Positions 7,127 through 16,316 of a stretch of 64,000 nt of DNA are shown piece by piece (positions within the stretch are counted from its first letter, which is position 1; each line of letters starts with the position of its first letter). Made by a program: the position numbers and the translations under genes. Origin of the DNA: Promicromonospora sp. MEB111 (GTDB lineage Bacteria; Actinomycetota; Actinomycetes; Actinomycetales; Cellulomonadaceae). The stretch is from positions 1 through 64,000 of the forward strand of contig NZ_JARVSD010000010.1 of the NCBI RefSeq assembly GCF_030209445.1. The letters run 5' to 3'. The notes beneath the pieces were generated by a model. The model did not search any database and was not told where the DNA came from. It worked only from the letters and a program-made list of their open reading frames with translations.

Positions 7127-9898
7127 TCAGCCCCGGGTGCCCCGCACCGTCAGCTCGACCGTGGTCCAGTCGCGGGTGCCCTCGCTGTCCGTCGCGATCA
7201 GCCGCGCCGTGTACCGGCCCGGCTCCTCGTAGACGTGCGTGACGGTCTGCCCGGCCGCGGTGGTCCCGTCGCCCAGGTCCCACTGGTAGGCGGCGATCTC
7301 ACGCCCCTCGGGCGCCACGGCGGACCCGGACAGGTCCACCGAGAGGCCCGCACGGCCGCCGGTACGGCCGGCCTCGGCCGTCACGACCGGGGCGGTGGCG
7401 TCGGCGACGCCGCGCCCGTGGAAGACGAGCCAGTCGAGACCGAGGTTCGCGCCGTCGGCCGGCTCGCGCTTGCTCTTCGCGACGAGGTAGAGCGTGGTCG
7501 CGCCGCCCTCCTCCTGGAGGTCGATCGTGGGCGAGACCACCTGCGCGGCGCCGGTGGCCGCGGCGACCGTGACCTGGCCGAGCTTGCGCCCGGTCGGGCT
7601 GCCGGCCCGCACCTCGACGGTCGCGTCGGCGGCGCCGCGGACGGCGCCGACCGTCAGCGCGTCGATGCCGCGCAGGTCGACCGGGCCGAACGCGATCCAG
7701 TCGCCGTGGTCGACGTCGGTCACCAGCCGGCCGCCGCGGGCGTCCGCGCCGTCCGACACGGTGACGCCGGAGCTGTCGGCGTAGAACTCGGCCTCCTTGT
7801 CGCGCACCTGCAGACGGTTGGTGTCCTGGCCGGCCAGCGCCGGGACGCCGTCGGCGCCGAGGTCCTCGTAGCCCGCCCCGAGCACGGGGTAGACGTTCTG
7901 CCCCACCCCGTGGTCCGCCGGGTCGAGGAACACCGACCCGGAGCACCCGGTGTAGTTGTCCAGGGGGTGCGCGTGGGTGTCGTGGCCGAGCTGGGTGTTC
8001 ACCGTGACCTGCTCGCAGTCGATGGTGCCCGCCTCGGTGGAGCCGTCCTCGGCGTCGGCCACGTCGACGGAGTACGGGACGGTGTCGCCGAGCTCGGCGA
8101 AGCCGCCGTGGAACGGCGCCCCGAAGGAGACGTCCGGCCGGGTGTTGCCGACCGTGATCTTCTGCACGGAGACACCGGCGAACCCCTCGCTGTCGGTGAC
8201 CGTCAGGCGCGCGCTGAACTGGCCGCGGTCGGTGTAGGTGTGCGTCGGGTCGGCCTCGGTGGAGTCGACGACGCCGTCGTTCTCGAAGTCCCACGCGTAG
8301 GTGATGTCGAGCCCGTCGGGGCTCTCGCTGGTGGCGCCGTCGAAGGCGACGGTGAGCGGTTCGTGGCCGGAGTCGACGTCGGCGGTGAACCGCGAGATCG
8401 GTCGCCGGCCGTCGGCCGCGTAGTCGACGCGGTAGATGCCGGCGTCGGTGTTGCTGCTACCGCGGCCGGCGCCTGACCCGCGGCCGAAGTCGATGATGTA
8501 GAGCGAGCCGTCGGGGCCGAACTCGGCCTCGAACGGGGCGACGAACGTCTCGCCCTCGAGGAACGGGTCGATCGAGGCGAGCTCGCCGGTGGCCTCGTCC
8601 AGCGAGAGCACCTTGTAGTAGTTGCGGGCGTACTCGGAGACGAACCAGTGCCCGTCGAAGCTCTCGGGGAACTTCGTCTTGACGTCGAGCCCCGGGTCGT
8701 AGCGGTAGACCGGGCCGCCCATGGGGGCCGCTCCGCCGGAGCCGAGCTCGGGGAACTCCTCGGACGGTCCGTAGCCGTACCAGACGAGCGGCTCCTGCGA
8801 CGGCGGGAGCTCGCGCAGGCCCGTGTTGTTGGGGGAGTCGTTCACCGGGCTGGCGCAGTCGAACGGCTCGCCCGAGGCCCCGGTGGCGAAGTCGTAGTCG
8901 ATGTACGCCTGGTTGTCGGCGTGGCAGTACGGCCAGCCGTGGTTGCCCGGCTCGGTCATCCGGATGAACTCGACCTGGCCGTCGGGTCCGCGCAGCGGGT
9001 CGGCCACGCGGGCGTCGGGCCCGTAGTCCCCGATGAGCACCGCACCGGTCCCGGGGTCCACGGTGATCCGGAACGGGTTGCGGAAGCCCATCCCGTAGAT
9101 CTCCGGACGAGTGCCCTCGGTGCCCGGCGCGAACAGGTTGCCGTCCGGGACCGAGTACGTGCCGTCGTCCTCCGGGGTGATGCGCAGCACCTTGCCGCGC
9201 AGGTCGTTCGTGTTGGCGGACGTGCCCTGCGCGTCCCAGCCGCGGCGGCCGGGACGCTCGTCGATCGGGGTGTAGCCCTGCTGGTCGAACGGGTCGGAGT
9301 TGTCACCGGTGGCGACATACAGGTCGCCGTCGGGGCCCATCGCGAGCGAGCCGGCCATGTGCGAGTTGGCGCGACCCTCGCCCCGCCAGATGGTGTAGTC
9401 GAGCAGGCGTTCCTCCGACGCCGGGTCGATCGTGTCGTCCGGCCCCATGGTGAACCGCGAGAGGTTCATCTTCGCCACGTCGGGGTCGCTCCAGAGCAGG
9501 TACAGCCACCCGTTCTCCGTGAAGTCCGGGTCCAGGGTCAGGCCCAGGAGGCCGTCGGACTGCGTGAGCAGGTCGAGCGAGTAGTCCAGGTCAAGGGCCG
9601 TGGTCTGGCGCAGCGTCTCCTGGTCCAGCACCACCACCTGGCCGGTGCGCTGGATGTAGACGACGCGGCCGTCGTCGGCCACGTCGAGCTCGAACGGGTC
9701 GGCGAGCCCTTCGGTGACCAGGGGGACCTTGTCGAACGCGGTGGCCTCGGCGTGGTCGGAGCCGGCGTGCTCGGAGCCAGGCGGGAGGTCGTGGGCGGTG
9801 GCGGCGGTCGTGGCGGGGACCAGGGCGCCGAGCGCGACGACCAGACCGGTCGTCGCGGCCAGTGCCCGGCGGTGTGCCCGGCGGTGCGGTGCGGACAT
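7127..9898 (-). CDS. Exported PQQ-type sugar dehydrogenase with PKD domains
   Basis: A 923-residue secreted protein, predicted to oxidise a sugar or glycoside outside the cell. A signal peptide (about 1-37) precedes a glucose/sorbosone-dehydrogenase beta propeller (about 50-490; ANSHMAGSLAMGPDGDLYVA and YGMGFRNPFRITVD are family-like). A PKD domain follows (about 500-590), then a beta-rich part with carbohydrate-binding character, then a second PKD domain at the C-terminus (YQWDLGDGTT). ATG 9898 is preferred because GGGAG lies 5 bases before it; a GTG at 9904 overlaps that site. It is the last of three co-directional exported genes. Cofactor assignment is by family, and substrate is unknown. 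Confidence 0.85.
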   Translation of the reverse strand: MSAPHRRAHRRALAATTGLVVALGALVPATTAATAHDLPPGSEHAGSDHAEATAFDKVPLVTEGLADPFELDVADDGRVVYIQRTGQVVVLDQETLRQTTALDLDYSLDLLTQSDGLLGLTLDPDFTENGWLYLLWSDPDVAKMNLSRFTMGPDDTIDPASEERLLDYTIWRGEGRANSHMAGSLAMGPDGDLYVATGDNSDPFDQQGYTPIDERPGRRGWDAQGTSANTNDLRGKVLRITPEDDGTYSVPDGNLFAPGTEGTRPEIYGMGFRNPFRITVDPGTGAVLIGDYGPDARVADPLRGPDGQVEFIRMTEPGNHGWPYCHADNQAYIDYDFATGASGEPFDCASPVNDSPNNTGLRELPPSQEPLVWYGYGPSEEFPELGSGGAAPMGGPVYRYDPGLDVKTKFPESFDGHWFVSEYARNYYKVLSLDEATGELASIDPFLEGETFVAPFEAEFGPDGSLYIIDFGRGSGAGRGSSNTDAGIYRVDYAADGRRPISRFTADVDSGHEPLTVAFDGATSESPDGLDITYAWDFENDGVVDSTEADPTHTYTDRGQFSARLTVTDSEGFAGVSVQKITVGNTRPDVSFGAPFHGGFAELGDTVPYSVDVADAEDGSTEAGTIDCEQVTVNTQLGHDTHAHPLDNYTGCSGSVFLDPADHGVGQNVYPVLGAGYEDLGADGVPALAGQDTNRLQVRDKEAEFYADSSGVTVSDGADARGGRLVTDVDHGDWIAFGPVDLRGIDALTVGAVRGAADATVEVRAGSPTGRKLGQVTVAAATGAAQVVSPTIDLQEEGGATTLYLVAKSKREPADGANLGLDWLVFHGRGVADATAPVVTAEAGRTGGRAGLSVDLSGSAVAPEGREIAAYQWDLGDGTTAAGQTVTHVYEEPGRYTARLIATDSEGTRDWTTVELTVRGTRG

Positions 9899-9961
9899 CA
9901 ACACTCCCTCGTGCTGGGTCGGATGGTGCGGGGGCGCCCTCCCGGGAGGAAGGGCGGTGCG

Positions 9962-11134
9962 TCAGTAGCGCAGCCCGGCGAGGTAGCCGAGGCTGGTGCA
10001 CGCGGAGGTCACGCCGTCCGGCGAGGGCTGGTCGTGCTCCGTGAAGCCGTACCGGACCCCGGCGAGCGGCGCCGCGGCGAAGATCTCGGCGAAGTCGATG
10101 GTGCCCGCGCCGACGTCGGCGAAGGAGCCGTCCTCGGCGATGTCCTTGAGGTGCAGCAGCTCGAACCGGCCCGGGTACCGCGCGAACAGGTCCGTGGCGG
10201 CGGTGTCCGTGCTGGCCGCCCAGTACACGTCGAGCTCCATCGTGACGAACGCCGGGTTCGTCTCCCGGACCAGCACGTCATAGCCCGTGACCCCGTTCTC
10301 CGCGGTCTCGAACTCGAACCCGTGGTTGTGGTAGGCGACCCGGATGCCCTCGGCGCTCAGCCGCTCACCCGCCTCGTTGAGGATCGCGGCGGTCCGGGAG
10401 TAGTCCGCGAGGGTCCACGAGCCGGATCCCGAGACGCGCACGTACCTCGCCCCGATCGCGTGCGCCTCGGCGACCACCAGGTCGACGTCGTTCTGCAGGT
10501 TCGACAGGCTGACGCCGAGCGACGGCACCTCCAGTCCCGCCGCTTCCGTGAGCGGCGCCAGCCCCGCGGCGGAGTAGCCGTAGAAGTTGCCGGCGCTGCC
10601 CGAGGGCTCGATGTTCCGGAAGCCGCACGCGGCGAGCGCCGCGAGCGTCCCGGCGGCGTCGGTGGGCATGGTCGCGCGGACCGTGTAGCCCACCAGGCCG
10701 ATCGCAGCCAGGTCGACGGAGCGTCCGCCCGTGACCGGATGGGGCCGGCCCACCTCCGAGACGGCGGCGGCGTGGACGACGTCCCGGCGCTCGCCGCCGG
10801 TGAGGACCCGCTCGCGGACGAGCCCCCGGGTCACGGAGGCGACCGTCCGGACGAACGCGCCGTGCGACGCGAACGGCGCGTCGGCCATGATCTCGTCCAT
10901 CACGGTGCAGCTGGACCGGGTCTCGCGGTTGGGCACGCCGGAGTCGGCGTCGGCGCCGAACCAGACCGTGGCCTGGCTGGTGTAGCCGTAGGCGCACGCG
11001 CTGGTCCCGGCCGGCGCGCCGGTCTCGGCGGCTCCCGCGGGCGCGGCCAGGACCGGCAGGGACAGCGTGGCGGCCACGGCCGCGGCGAGCCACGGCGTCG
11101 CGGCACGGGCAGAGTTGCGGGCGGTACGTTCCAT
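9962..11134 (-). CDS. Exported sugar isomerase/epimerase-like TIM barrel
   Basis: A 390-residue protein with a signal peptide (about 1-36; hydrophobic core, then APAGAA). Residues about 45-115 form a small domain with two cysteines and APFASHGAFVRTV, a pattern I recall from other exported actinobacterial proteins but cannot name. The rest is an AP-endonuclease-2-like TIM barrel (xylose isomerase-like) keeping metal-ligand motifs: VAYHNHGFEF, MELDVYWA, LLHLKD and TEHDQPSP. Such barrels act on sugars or 3-keto sugars and are normally cytoplasmic, so export is unusual. GGAGAGG precedes the ATG. It lies between the DUF1080 giant and the PQQ dehydrogenase, probably in one transcript. Confidence 0.82.
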   Translation of the reverse strand: MERTARNSARAATPWLAAAVAATLSLPVLAAPAGAAETGAPAGTSACAYGYTSQATVWFGADADSGVPNRETRSSCTVMDEIMADAPFASHGAFVRTVASVTRGLVRERVLTGGERRDVVHAAAVSEVGRPHPVTGGRSVDLAAIGLVGYTVRATMPTDAAGTLAALAACGFRNIEPSGSAGNFYGYSAAGLAPLTEAAGLEVPSLGVSLSNLQNDVDLVVAEAHAIGARYVRVSGSGSWTLADYSRTAAILNEAGERLSAEGIRVAYHNHGFEFETAENGVTGYDVLVRETNPAFVTMELDVYWAASTDTAATDLFARYPGRFELLHLKDIAEDGSFADVGAGTIDFAEIFAAAPLAGVRYGFTEHDQPSPDGVTSACTSLGYLAGLRY

Positions 11135-11172
11135 CAGTTGAACCTCTCCGTCGAGGGAGTCGAGGGACCAGA

Positions 11173-14100
11173 TCAGCGGACGGTCAGGTAGACCGTCGTC
11201 GTGCTCCGCCGGTAGACCGTGTCGCCGAGGTACGCCACGGTCACCGGGTGCACCCCCGCCTCCAGACCCGTGGTCGGGAGCCGGAGCCGGGCGGGGCCGC
11301 GGCCGAGCGTGGCCTTGACCGACGTGTCCCCGACGGTGACCCGGACGGTCCCCGTCGGCGCCGGGCGACCCTTGGCGCCGAGCACCCGCACGACCGACAG
11401 CGCCTCGCTGCCCGCCGGGACCTTCGACGGCGTGAGCCGCGCCGAGACCCCCGACGTCAGGCCCTGCCGGGTGCTCTCCTGCTCGGCCAGGCGCTCGATC
11501 CAGACGTTGCGGAACCGCGGGTTCGGGCCGGCGTCCCCGTGGTCCTGGAGCTTGATGTGGCCCGGCGTCGGCCCCTCGTTCCTGCCGTTGCCGGTCTTGC
11601 CGTCGATCGCCACGTCGTCGTGCACGAGCTGGCCGTTCCACCAGAGCGAGAGGCGGGCGTCCTCGGTCTTGGTCCCGTCCGGGGCGAACCGCGCGGCGCG
11701 GAACACGATGTCGTACGTCTGCCAGGTGCCCATCGCGGTCGCGGCGTTCACGTCCGGGGCCTTCTTCAGGTAGATCGAGCCGGCGTCGTTCGTGGCCGGC
11801 GGGTCGATGCCGAAGGACTCCAGCACCTGCACCTCGTAGCGCTCCTGGATGTAGACGCCGCTGTTGCCGCGCGCCTGACCCGTGACGTCGTCGGCGTGCT
11901 GGGGCTGGTACCACTCGGCGTGCATCCGGAAGTCGCCGAACTTCTCCTTGGTGCGGATGTCGCCGCCGAAGGACTCCATCGTGCCGTCCGCGACCGGCCA
12001 CGTCGCGGGCCCGCCGCTCGCCTTCTCCCACGCGTCGAGGTCGCCGCCGTCGAACAGGGGGATGCGTTCGGTGGGGGTGACGGTGAGGCTGTCGAGGTTC
12101 ACGTGCCCCACGTCGTCGGCGTCGTACGCGTAGGCGATCGTGTTCGCGCCCTCCTGGAGCTCGACGGTCTCGGTCTGCGTCTGCCAGCTGGACCAGCTCA
12201 CGGTGCTGTCGAGCCAGACCTGCCGCTGCTTGACGCCGTTGACGTACAGGCTCATCGACCGCGGCACCGGGCTGGGGTCGGAGTTCTGGCCGTTCGCGTA
12301 GCGCAGCGCCAGGTCGTGCGGGCCTGCCTCGTCGGCCTCGATCGCGAACGTGGTGCGCGCGCCGGGTTCCCAGTTGCGGTCCACGAACCCGGCGCCGGAG
12401 TACCCGGCGTGGTTGGTGTTCCAGCCGGCGCCGCCGGAGATGTCGGCGGCCTCGGCCTCGTAGACGGGCGGCGGAGTGGTGCCGTCCGGCAGCCGGTTCA
12501 GGGTGTACCAGGCCTCGGTGCTCCACAGCTCCGCGCCGCCCTCGGCCGCGAACGGCCGCGGGGAGTGCACGTTGACCACCCGGCCGGGCTTGAGCCCGTC
12601 GATCGCCAGGGTCACGGTCCTGCGGTCCGGGGACAGCGTGGCCGAGGTGACCTCCAGGTCCTCCTCGTCGACCTTGGGCCCGCCGTACTGCGGTGTGGAG
12701 ACGTAGCGCCACTGCGCCGCCTCGTACTTGTCGGCCAGGTTCTCGGCGGTCTCCTGCGAGAGCGGCTGCGTGTACTCGATCTCGAAGCCGCCGTCGACGG
12801 CGCGCATCTCGAGCATGTCGAACGCCCGGCTCTCGTCGAAGGTGAGCTTCTGCAGGCCGTAGCCGAGCTTGCCCGCCTGGCCCCAGTTGCCCGACCAGCC
12901 GATGCCGCCCACGTAGATCGAGCCGTCCGGGCCCACGCTCGTCCTGCTGACGCCGGACTCCAGCCCCTGCGTCATGCGGAACACGGCACCCTGCTCCTGG
13001 CCCGCGACGTCCTCCAGGTAGACGCGCTGCAGGCCGCCGTACGTCACGTCGCCGATCGCCATCTGGCCCTCGAACACGCCCTCCGTGAGGATCACGGGGT
13101 TGCTCGGCGAGTTGGAGATCTCGCCGTGCGGCATCCACACCACGGGCTCGGTCACGGGCTGGTCGTCGTACGGGCCGTCCGGGTTCGTGTAGTGGTTGTA
13201 GAACGCGCCCTCCTCGATGCGCACCAGCTTCGACGTCGGCACGTGCATGCCCTGGTTGTCGGTGACGTACATGCCGCCGTCGGCCCCGAAACCGAGGCCG
13301 TTCGGGGTGCGCAGGCCGCCCGCGAGGTACTCGACCTCGCCGGTGTCCTCGTCGATCTTCAGCACGGAGCCGCGGTTCTCGACGAGCTGCGGGTCGCGCG
13401 TCGCGCCGCCGGGCACCATCGCGATGCCCGTGGAGACGTAGAAGTAGCCGTCCTCGTACAGCAGGCCGAACGCGAACTCGTGGTAGTTGCCGCCGAACGG
13501 CCAGGTCGCGACCTCGCGGTACTCGTCGGTGACCTCGTCGCCGTCGGTGTCCACGAGCTCGGTCAGGCCGTGCTTCTCGGAGACGTAGATGCGGCCGTCG
13601 ACCACCTTGAGGCCCATCGGCTCCTCGAGCTCCTCGGCGATCTTGGTGTACGTGACGTCGTCGGCGCCGCCGTCGCCCGTCACGTTGTCGACCAGGTACA
13701 CCTCGCCGAGCACCGTCTCGCGGTCGCCGCCCCACGTGGCGATGGCCATGCGCCCGTCCGGCAGCCAGTCCATGCCCGTGACCTGCGGCTCGAAGCCGTC
13801 CGGGCGCAGGTTCGTCAGCGTGTAGTCGGGGTGCACCTCGGTCAGGGGCAGGCCGTCGCCCGGGGCCTCGTCGACCCCCTCGCAGACCTTGCGGCCCGGC
13901 GAGGTGACGCGCGTGACCTCGGCGTCGGTGCTCAGCACCGAGCTCGGCACCAGCGCGAAGCCGGTCGCGCCCGGCGGGCGCCACTCCAGCGTGAGCTGCT
14001 GGCCGAAGTCGCCGTCGAAGTGGTCGACGCGCAGCGCGTGGTACCCGGCCTCCAGCGCGGCCGACCCGTCCTTCGGCGTGGCACCGTGCTTGCCGGGGTG

Positions 14101-14505
14101 GTCCACCACCAGCGTCTCGTCGAGCAGCAGCCGCGCGCCGTCGTCGCTGGTGACGCGGAAATCGTAGGTGCCGGCGGCCGGCACGTTCAGGTAGCCCGTG
14201 ACCTCGGTGACGAACCGGTCGGCGAGGCCGAAGTCCGCCGCCGTGGTCCAGTCGATCGTCGGCATCAGCTTGTCGACGTTCGGCGTCTGGCCCGGCTTCA
14301 GCGTGCAGTAGTCGTCCAGCGGGACCTGGACGTCGAACACCCGCAGGGTGACGCCGGGCTCCTGGGGCCGGGTGGGGTCCGTCGCGGCCTGCGCGGTGGC
14401 CTGCGCGGTGGCCGGGACGTCCGCCTGCGCGGGGAGCACCGTGAGCGGCAGCACGAGCACGCCGAGCATCGCGGCGAGCGTGCGGTGGGTCGATCTGCGT
14501 TCCAT
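11173..14505 (-). CDS. Exported PA14/propeller/CBM/DUF1080 protein
   Basis: An 1110-residue secreted multidomain protein. In order: signal peptide (1-28); PA14-like domain (about 70-180; GTYDFRVTSDDGARLLLD); a sugar-dehydrogenase-like beta propeller (about 220-560); a linker; CBM6/35-like domain (about 670-800; YEAEAADISGG); a DUF1080 domain (about 805-1005; IPLFDGGDLDAWE and GNSGVYIQ); and an Ig-like C-terminal domain. Some DUF1080 members hydrolyse 3-keto-glycosides, so the protein may bind a glycan and process an oxidised form. GGAGAGGC precedes the ATG. The promoter overlaps a LacI-type operator at 14585. First gene of the three-gene exported set. Confidence 0.85.
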   Translation of the reverse strand: MERRSTHRTLAAMLGVLVLPLTVLPAQADVPATAQATAQAATDPTRPQEPGVTLRVFDVQVPLDDYCTLKPGQTPNVDKLMPTIDWTTAADFGLADRFVTEVTGYLNVPAAGTYDFRVTSDDGARLLLDETLVVDHPGKHGATPKDGSAALEAGYHALRVDHFDGDFGQQLTLEWRPPGATGFALVPSSVLSTDAEVTRVTSPGRKVCEGVDEAPGDGLPLTEVHPDYTLTNLRPDGFEPQVTGMDWLPDGRMAIATWGGDRETVLGEVYLVDNVTGDGGADDVTYTKIAEELEEPMGLKVVDGRIYVSEKHGLTELVDTDGDEVTDEYREVATWPFGGNYHEFAFGLLYEDGYFYVSTGIAMVPGGATRDPQLVENRGSVLKIDEDTGEVEYLAGGLRTPNGLGFGADGGMYVTDNQGMHVPTSKLVRIEEGAFYNHYTNPDGPYDDQPVTEPVVWMPHGEISNSPSNPVILTEGVFEGQMAIGDVTYGGLQRVYLEDVAGQEQGAVFRMTQGLESGVSRTSVGPDGSIYVGGIGWSGNWGQAGKLGYGLQKLTFDESRAFDMLEMRAVDGGFEIEYTQPLSQETAENLADKYEAAQWRYVSTPQYGGPKVDEEDLEVTSATLSPDRRTVTLAIDGLKPGRVVNVHSPRPFAAEGGAELWSTEAWYTLNRLPDGTTPPPVYEAEAADISGGAGWNTNHAGYSGAGFVDRNWEPGARTTFAIEADEAGPHDLALRYANGQNSDPSPVPRSMSLYVNGVKQRQVWLDSTVSWSSWQTQTETVELQEGANTIAYAYDADDVGHVNLDSLTVTPTERIPLFDGGDLDAWEKASGGPATWPVADGTMESFGGDIRTKEKFGDFRMHAEWYQPQHADDVTGQARGNSGVYIQERYEVQVLESFGIDPPATNDAGSIYLKKAPDVNAATAMGTWQTYDIVFRAARFAPDGTKTEDARLSLWWNGQLVHDDVAIDGKTGNGRNEGPTPGHIKLQDHGDAGPNPRFRNVWIERLAEQESTRQGLTSGVSARLTPSKVPAGSEALSVVRVLGAKGRPAPTGTVRVTVGDTSVKATLGRGPARLRLPTTGLEAGVHPVTVAYLGDTVYRRSTTTVYLTVR

Positions 14506-14559
14506 GGGCCTGCCTCTCCATCGAGGACCTTGCCTGGCTGGGACCGTGCCTACGCCACG

Positions 14560-14590
14560 TCACTATGCGGTGAGCGGTAACCCCGGACAA
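14560..14590 (-). promoter_or_regulatory. Promoter of the exported oxidoreductase/DUF1080 operon
   Basis: On the minus strand a TTGTCC -35 (14585-14590) forms the downstream end of the operator. After a 17-bp spacer comes CATAGT as -10. A LacI protein bound to the operator would cover the -35. Confidence 0.6.
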
Positions 14591-14609
14591 CGAGTTGCCA
14601 CTTGTTGCC
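14585..14609. promoter_or_regulatory. LacI-type operator, copy 1
   Basis: A 25-bp imperfect palindrome with half-sites CAACAAGT and ACTCGTTG around GGCA. The same 25 bp, plus 2 identical flanking bases on each side, recurs inverted at 16317-16341. It lies upstream of the DUF1080 operon. Confidence 0.75.
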
Positions 14610-14777
14610 CCTCCCGAGGTGCGCGCACCACCTCGCCGGACGACGGTGCGTGATGTGGAGGTGGACAGGCGTTCACCAGGCGATCCGAGACCGTGAAGGG
14701 CCGGGTTACGGCCGCAGACCGCCTGGTGAACGAGTGTCCGACTGCACGCGCGAGAAAGGATCGGGCAGCGGGTCCCG

Positions 14778-15806
14778 TCAGGCGCGGCGGGCCGTCGAGC
14801 CGCGTTCGACGAGCTTCGCCGGGAGCAGCGCCGGGGCCGACAGGCCGGGCGACGAGCCGGACGACGGGGCGCGCAGCTGGTTCAGGAGGCGCTGGACGGC
14901 GAACGTCCCGAAGTGGCGCAGGGGAGAGGCGACCGTCGTCAGCGGCGGGGTGCAGAAGTCGGAGCCGAAGATGTTGTCGAACCCGACGACGCTCAGGTCG
15001 CGCGGTATCTCGACCCCCAGCCGCGTCAGCCCGCGCATCGTGCCGATCGCGACGAGGTCGTTGTAGGCGACGGTCGCGGTCGCGGAATGGGTGGTCAGGG
15101 CCTGGGCGGCCGAGAGCCCGCCGGCGAGCGTCGGCGCGAACGGGCCGAGGCGCCACGCCCGCAGGCCGAGCTCCCGGGTCGCCTCGCGGAAGGCACGCCA
15201 GCGCATGCCGTCGGCCCAGGAGGCCTCGGGGCCGGCCAGGTACGTCAGCCGGGCGTGGCCGAGGCCTGCCAGGTGCTCGACGGCGCGCCGCATCCCCTGC
15301 GCGTTGTCGGTCACCACGCTCGGGACGTCCGTGACGACGCGGTTCATCACCACGGTCGGCCGCTGCTTGGCGACGGCCCGGATCGCCGCGTCCGACAGCC
15401 GCGACGTGGCGAGGACGACCCCCTCCACCAGGGGCAGCGTGCGCTCCAGGGCCCGGCGCTCCGCCCCGCTCGACTCGTGCGCGTCCACCACGAGGAGCGT
15501 GTACCCGGAGTCGATGGCGGTCTTCTCGGCGCTACGGATGATCTCGAAGAAGAACGGGTTGGTCAGGTCGGCCACGACGATCGCGAGCAGCGCGGTCCGG
15601 CCGTCCGGCAGGCCGCGCCCGATGGGGCTGGTCCGGTAGCCGAGCTCGTGCGCGACGCGGCGGATGCGGTCCGCCGTCTCCGCGTTGACGCGCCCCGGCC
15701 GGGAGAACGCCCGTGAGACGGTCGAGGGTGCGACGCCGGCGGCCCTGGCGACGTCGTAGATGGTCGGTCTGGTCCGAGAGCTCCCTGTTTCGCCAGTTTC
15801 GCCCAT
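14778..15806 (-). CDS. LacI-family transcriptional regulator
   Basis: A 342-residue repressor, predicted to control the surrounding carbohydrate genes. The N-terminal HTH is TIYDVARAAGVAPSTVSRAF with the hinge helix following GYRTSPIGRGL, then a periplasmic-binding-like sensor domain (IVVADLTNPFFFEIIRSAE; VVGFDNIFGSDFCTPPLTT). ATG 15806 is chosen because TACGCT lies 8 bases before it and the HTH follows after a short tail. Three matched operators flank it at 14585, 15889 and 16317, and a separate perfect palindrome lies 30 bases before its own start. The inducer is unknown. Confidence 0.92.
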   Translation of the reverse strand: MGETGETGSSRTRPTIYDVARAAGVAPSTVSRAFSRPGRVNAETADRIRRVAHELGYRTSPIGRGLPDGRTALLAIVVADLTNPFFFEIIRSAEKTAIDSGYTLLVVDAHESSGAERRALERTLPLVEGVVLATSRLSDAAIRAVAKQRPTVVMNRVVTDVPSVVTDNAQGMRRAVEHLAGLGHARLTYLAGPEASWADGMRWRAFREATRELGLRAWRLGPFAPTLAGGLSAAQALTTHSATATVAYNDLVAIGTMRGLTRLGVEIPRDLSVVGFDNIFGSDFCTPPLTTVASPLRHFGTFAVQRLLNQLRAPSSGSSPGLSAPALLPAKLVERGSTARRA

Positions 15807-15814
15807 GCGCGGGG

Positions 15815-15820
15815 AGCGTA
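15815..15820 (-). promoter_or_regulatory. Leaderless-type -10 box of lacI gene
   Basis: TACGCT on the minus strand, 8 bases before the ATG at 15806. Confidence 0.45.
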
Positions 15821-15835
15821 CGGCGAGCGGACGGC

Positions 15836-15855
15836 GACGGCAACCATTTGCCGTC
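15836..15855. promoter_or_regulatory. Perfect palindrome upstream of lacI
   Basis: GACGGCAA and TTGCCGTC are exact reverse complements around CCAT. It lies 30 bases before the lacI start, over the expected -35 region. It shares the GGCAA core of the three operators and probably mediates autoregulation. Confidence 0.6.
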
Positions 15856-15888
15856 TGGGGCCCGGCCGTGGCACGTTCTGACGCGCCC

Positions 15889-15913
15889 GGCAAGAGGTGG
15901 CAACACCTTGACC
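15889..15913. promoter_or_regulatory. LacI-type operator, copy 2 (diverged)
   Basis: Matches 20 of 25 positions of the operators at 14585 and 16317, keeping the central GTGGCAAC and terminal TTGNCC. The terminal TTGACC is a good -35 for the small gene at 15944. It may serve both that gene and lacI. Confidence 0.65.
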
Positions 15914-15937
15914 GCCCCTGGCGCGCCCGCCTCGAAT
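15908..15937 (+). promoter_or_regulatory. Promoter of the LarE-C-like gene
   Basis: TTGACC -35 (15908-15913), 18-bp spacer, TCGAAT -10 (15932-15937), then the ATG 6 bases later. The -35 is the right end of operator copy 2. Confidence 0.5.
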
Positions 15938-15943
15938 GACGCC

Positions 15944-16258
15944 ATGACCCTGCCTACCGACCTGCCCGACGTGCCGTCCGACGCGTCGTCCGACCCCGTC
16001 GCGGACGAGGCGGTCCAGGTCGAGGCCGCGGAGAGCGAGCTCAGGCGCCTCGGCCTCGAGGAGATCCGCGTGCGGCACCACGGAGACCTGGCGCGGCTCG
16101 AGGCGCCGCACGCCGACCTCGCGAGCCTGGCGGCGGAGCCCCTGCGCGGTGAGGTGCTGCGGGCCGTGCGGTCCGCGGGCTTCCGGTCGGTGGCCGTCGA
16201 CCTGGAGGCCGTCACGGACGGCGCCACGGACGGCCCGACCGACCCGCGCGACGGCTGA
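15944..16258 (+). CDS. Small protein resembling the C-terminal end of LarE
   Basis: A 104-residue protein. From about residue 28 it reads like the end of LarE (the sulfur transferase that builds the nickel-pincer cofactor of lactate racemase): IRVRHHGDLARLEAP, then EVLRAVRSAGFRSVAVDLEA. The PP-loop ATPase half of LarE is absent, so the sulfur-transfer reaction cannot be assumed. It may be a stand-alone regulatory or binding module, or a remnant. A TCGAAT -10 lies 6 bases before the ATG and a TTGACC -35 is embedded in operator copy 2, so it looks like a live LacI-controlled gene. Confidence 0.6.
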   Translation: MTLPTDLPDVPSDASSDPVADEAVQVEAAESELRRLGLEEIRVRHHGDLARLEAPHADLASLAAEPLRGEVLRAVRSAGFRSVAVDLEAVTDGATDGPTDPRDG

Positions 16259-16316
16259 CCGACGGCCGGCCGGGCCGCGATGGCAACCGCCTGCCGCCGG
16301 GTGCGCACGGTGGCGG

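Noticed and set aside
11248-14580. 1110-codon plus-strand frame opposite the DUF1080 protein
   Set aside because: Mirror of the real gene; composition is low-complexity and lacks the signal peptide seen on the other strand.
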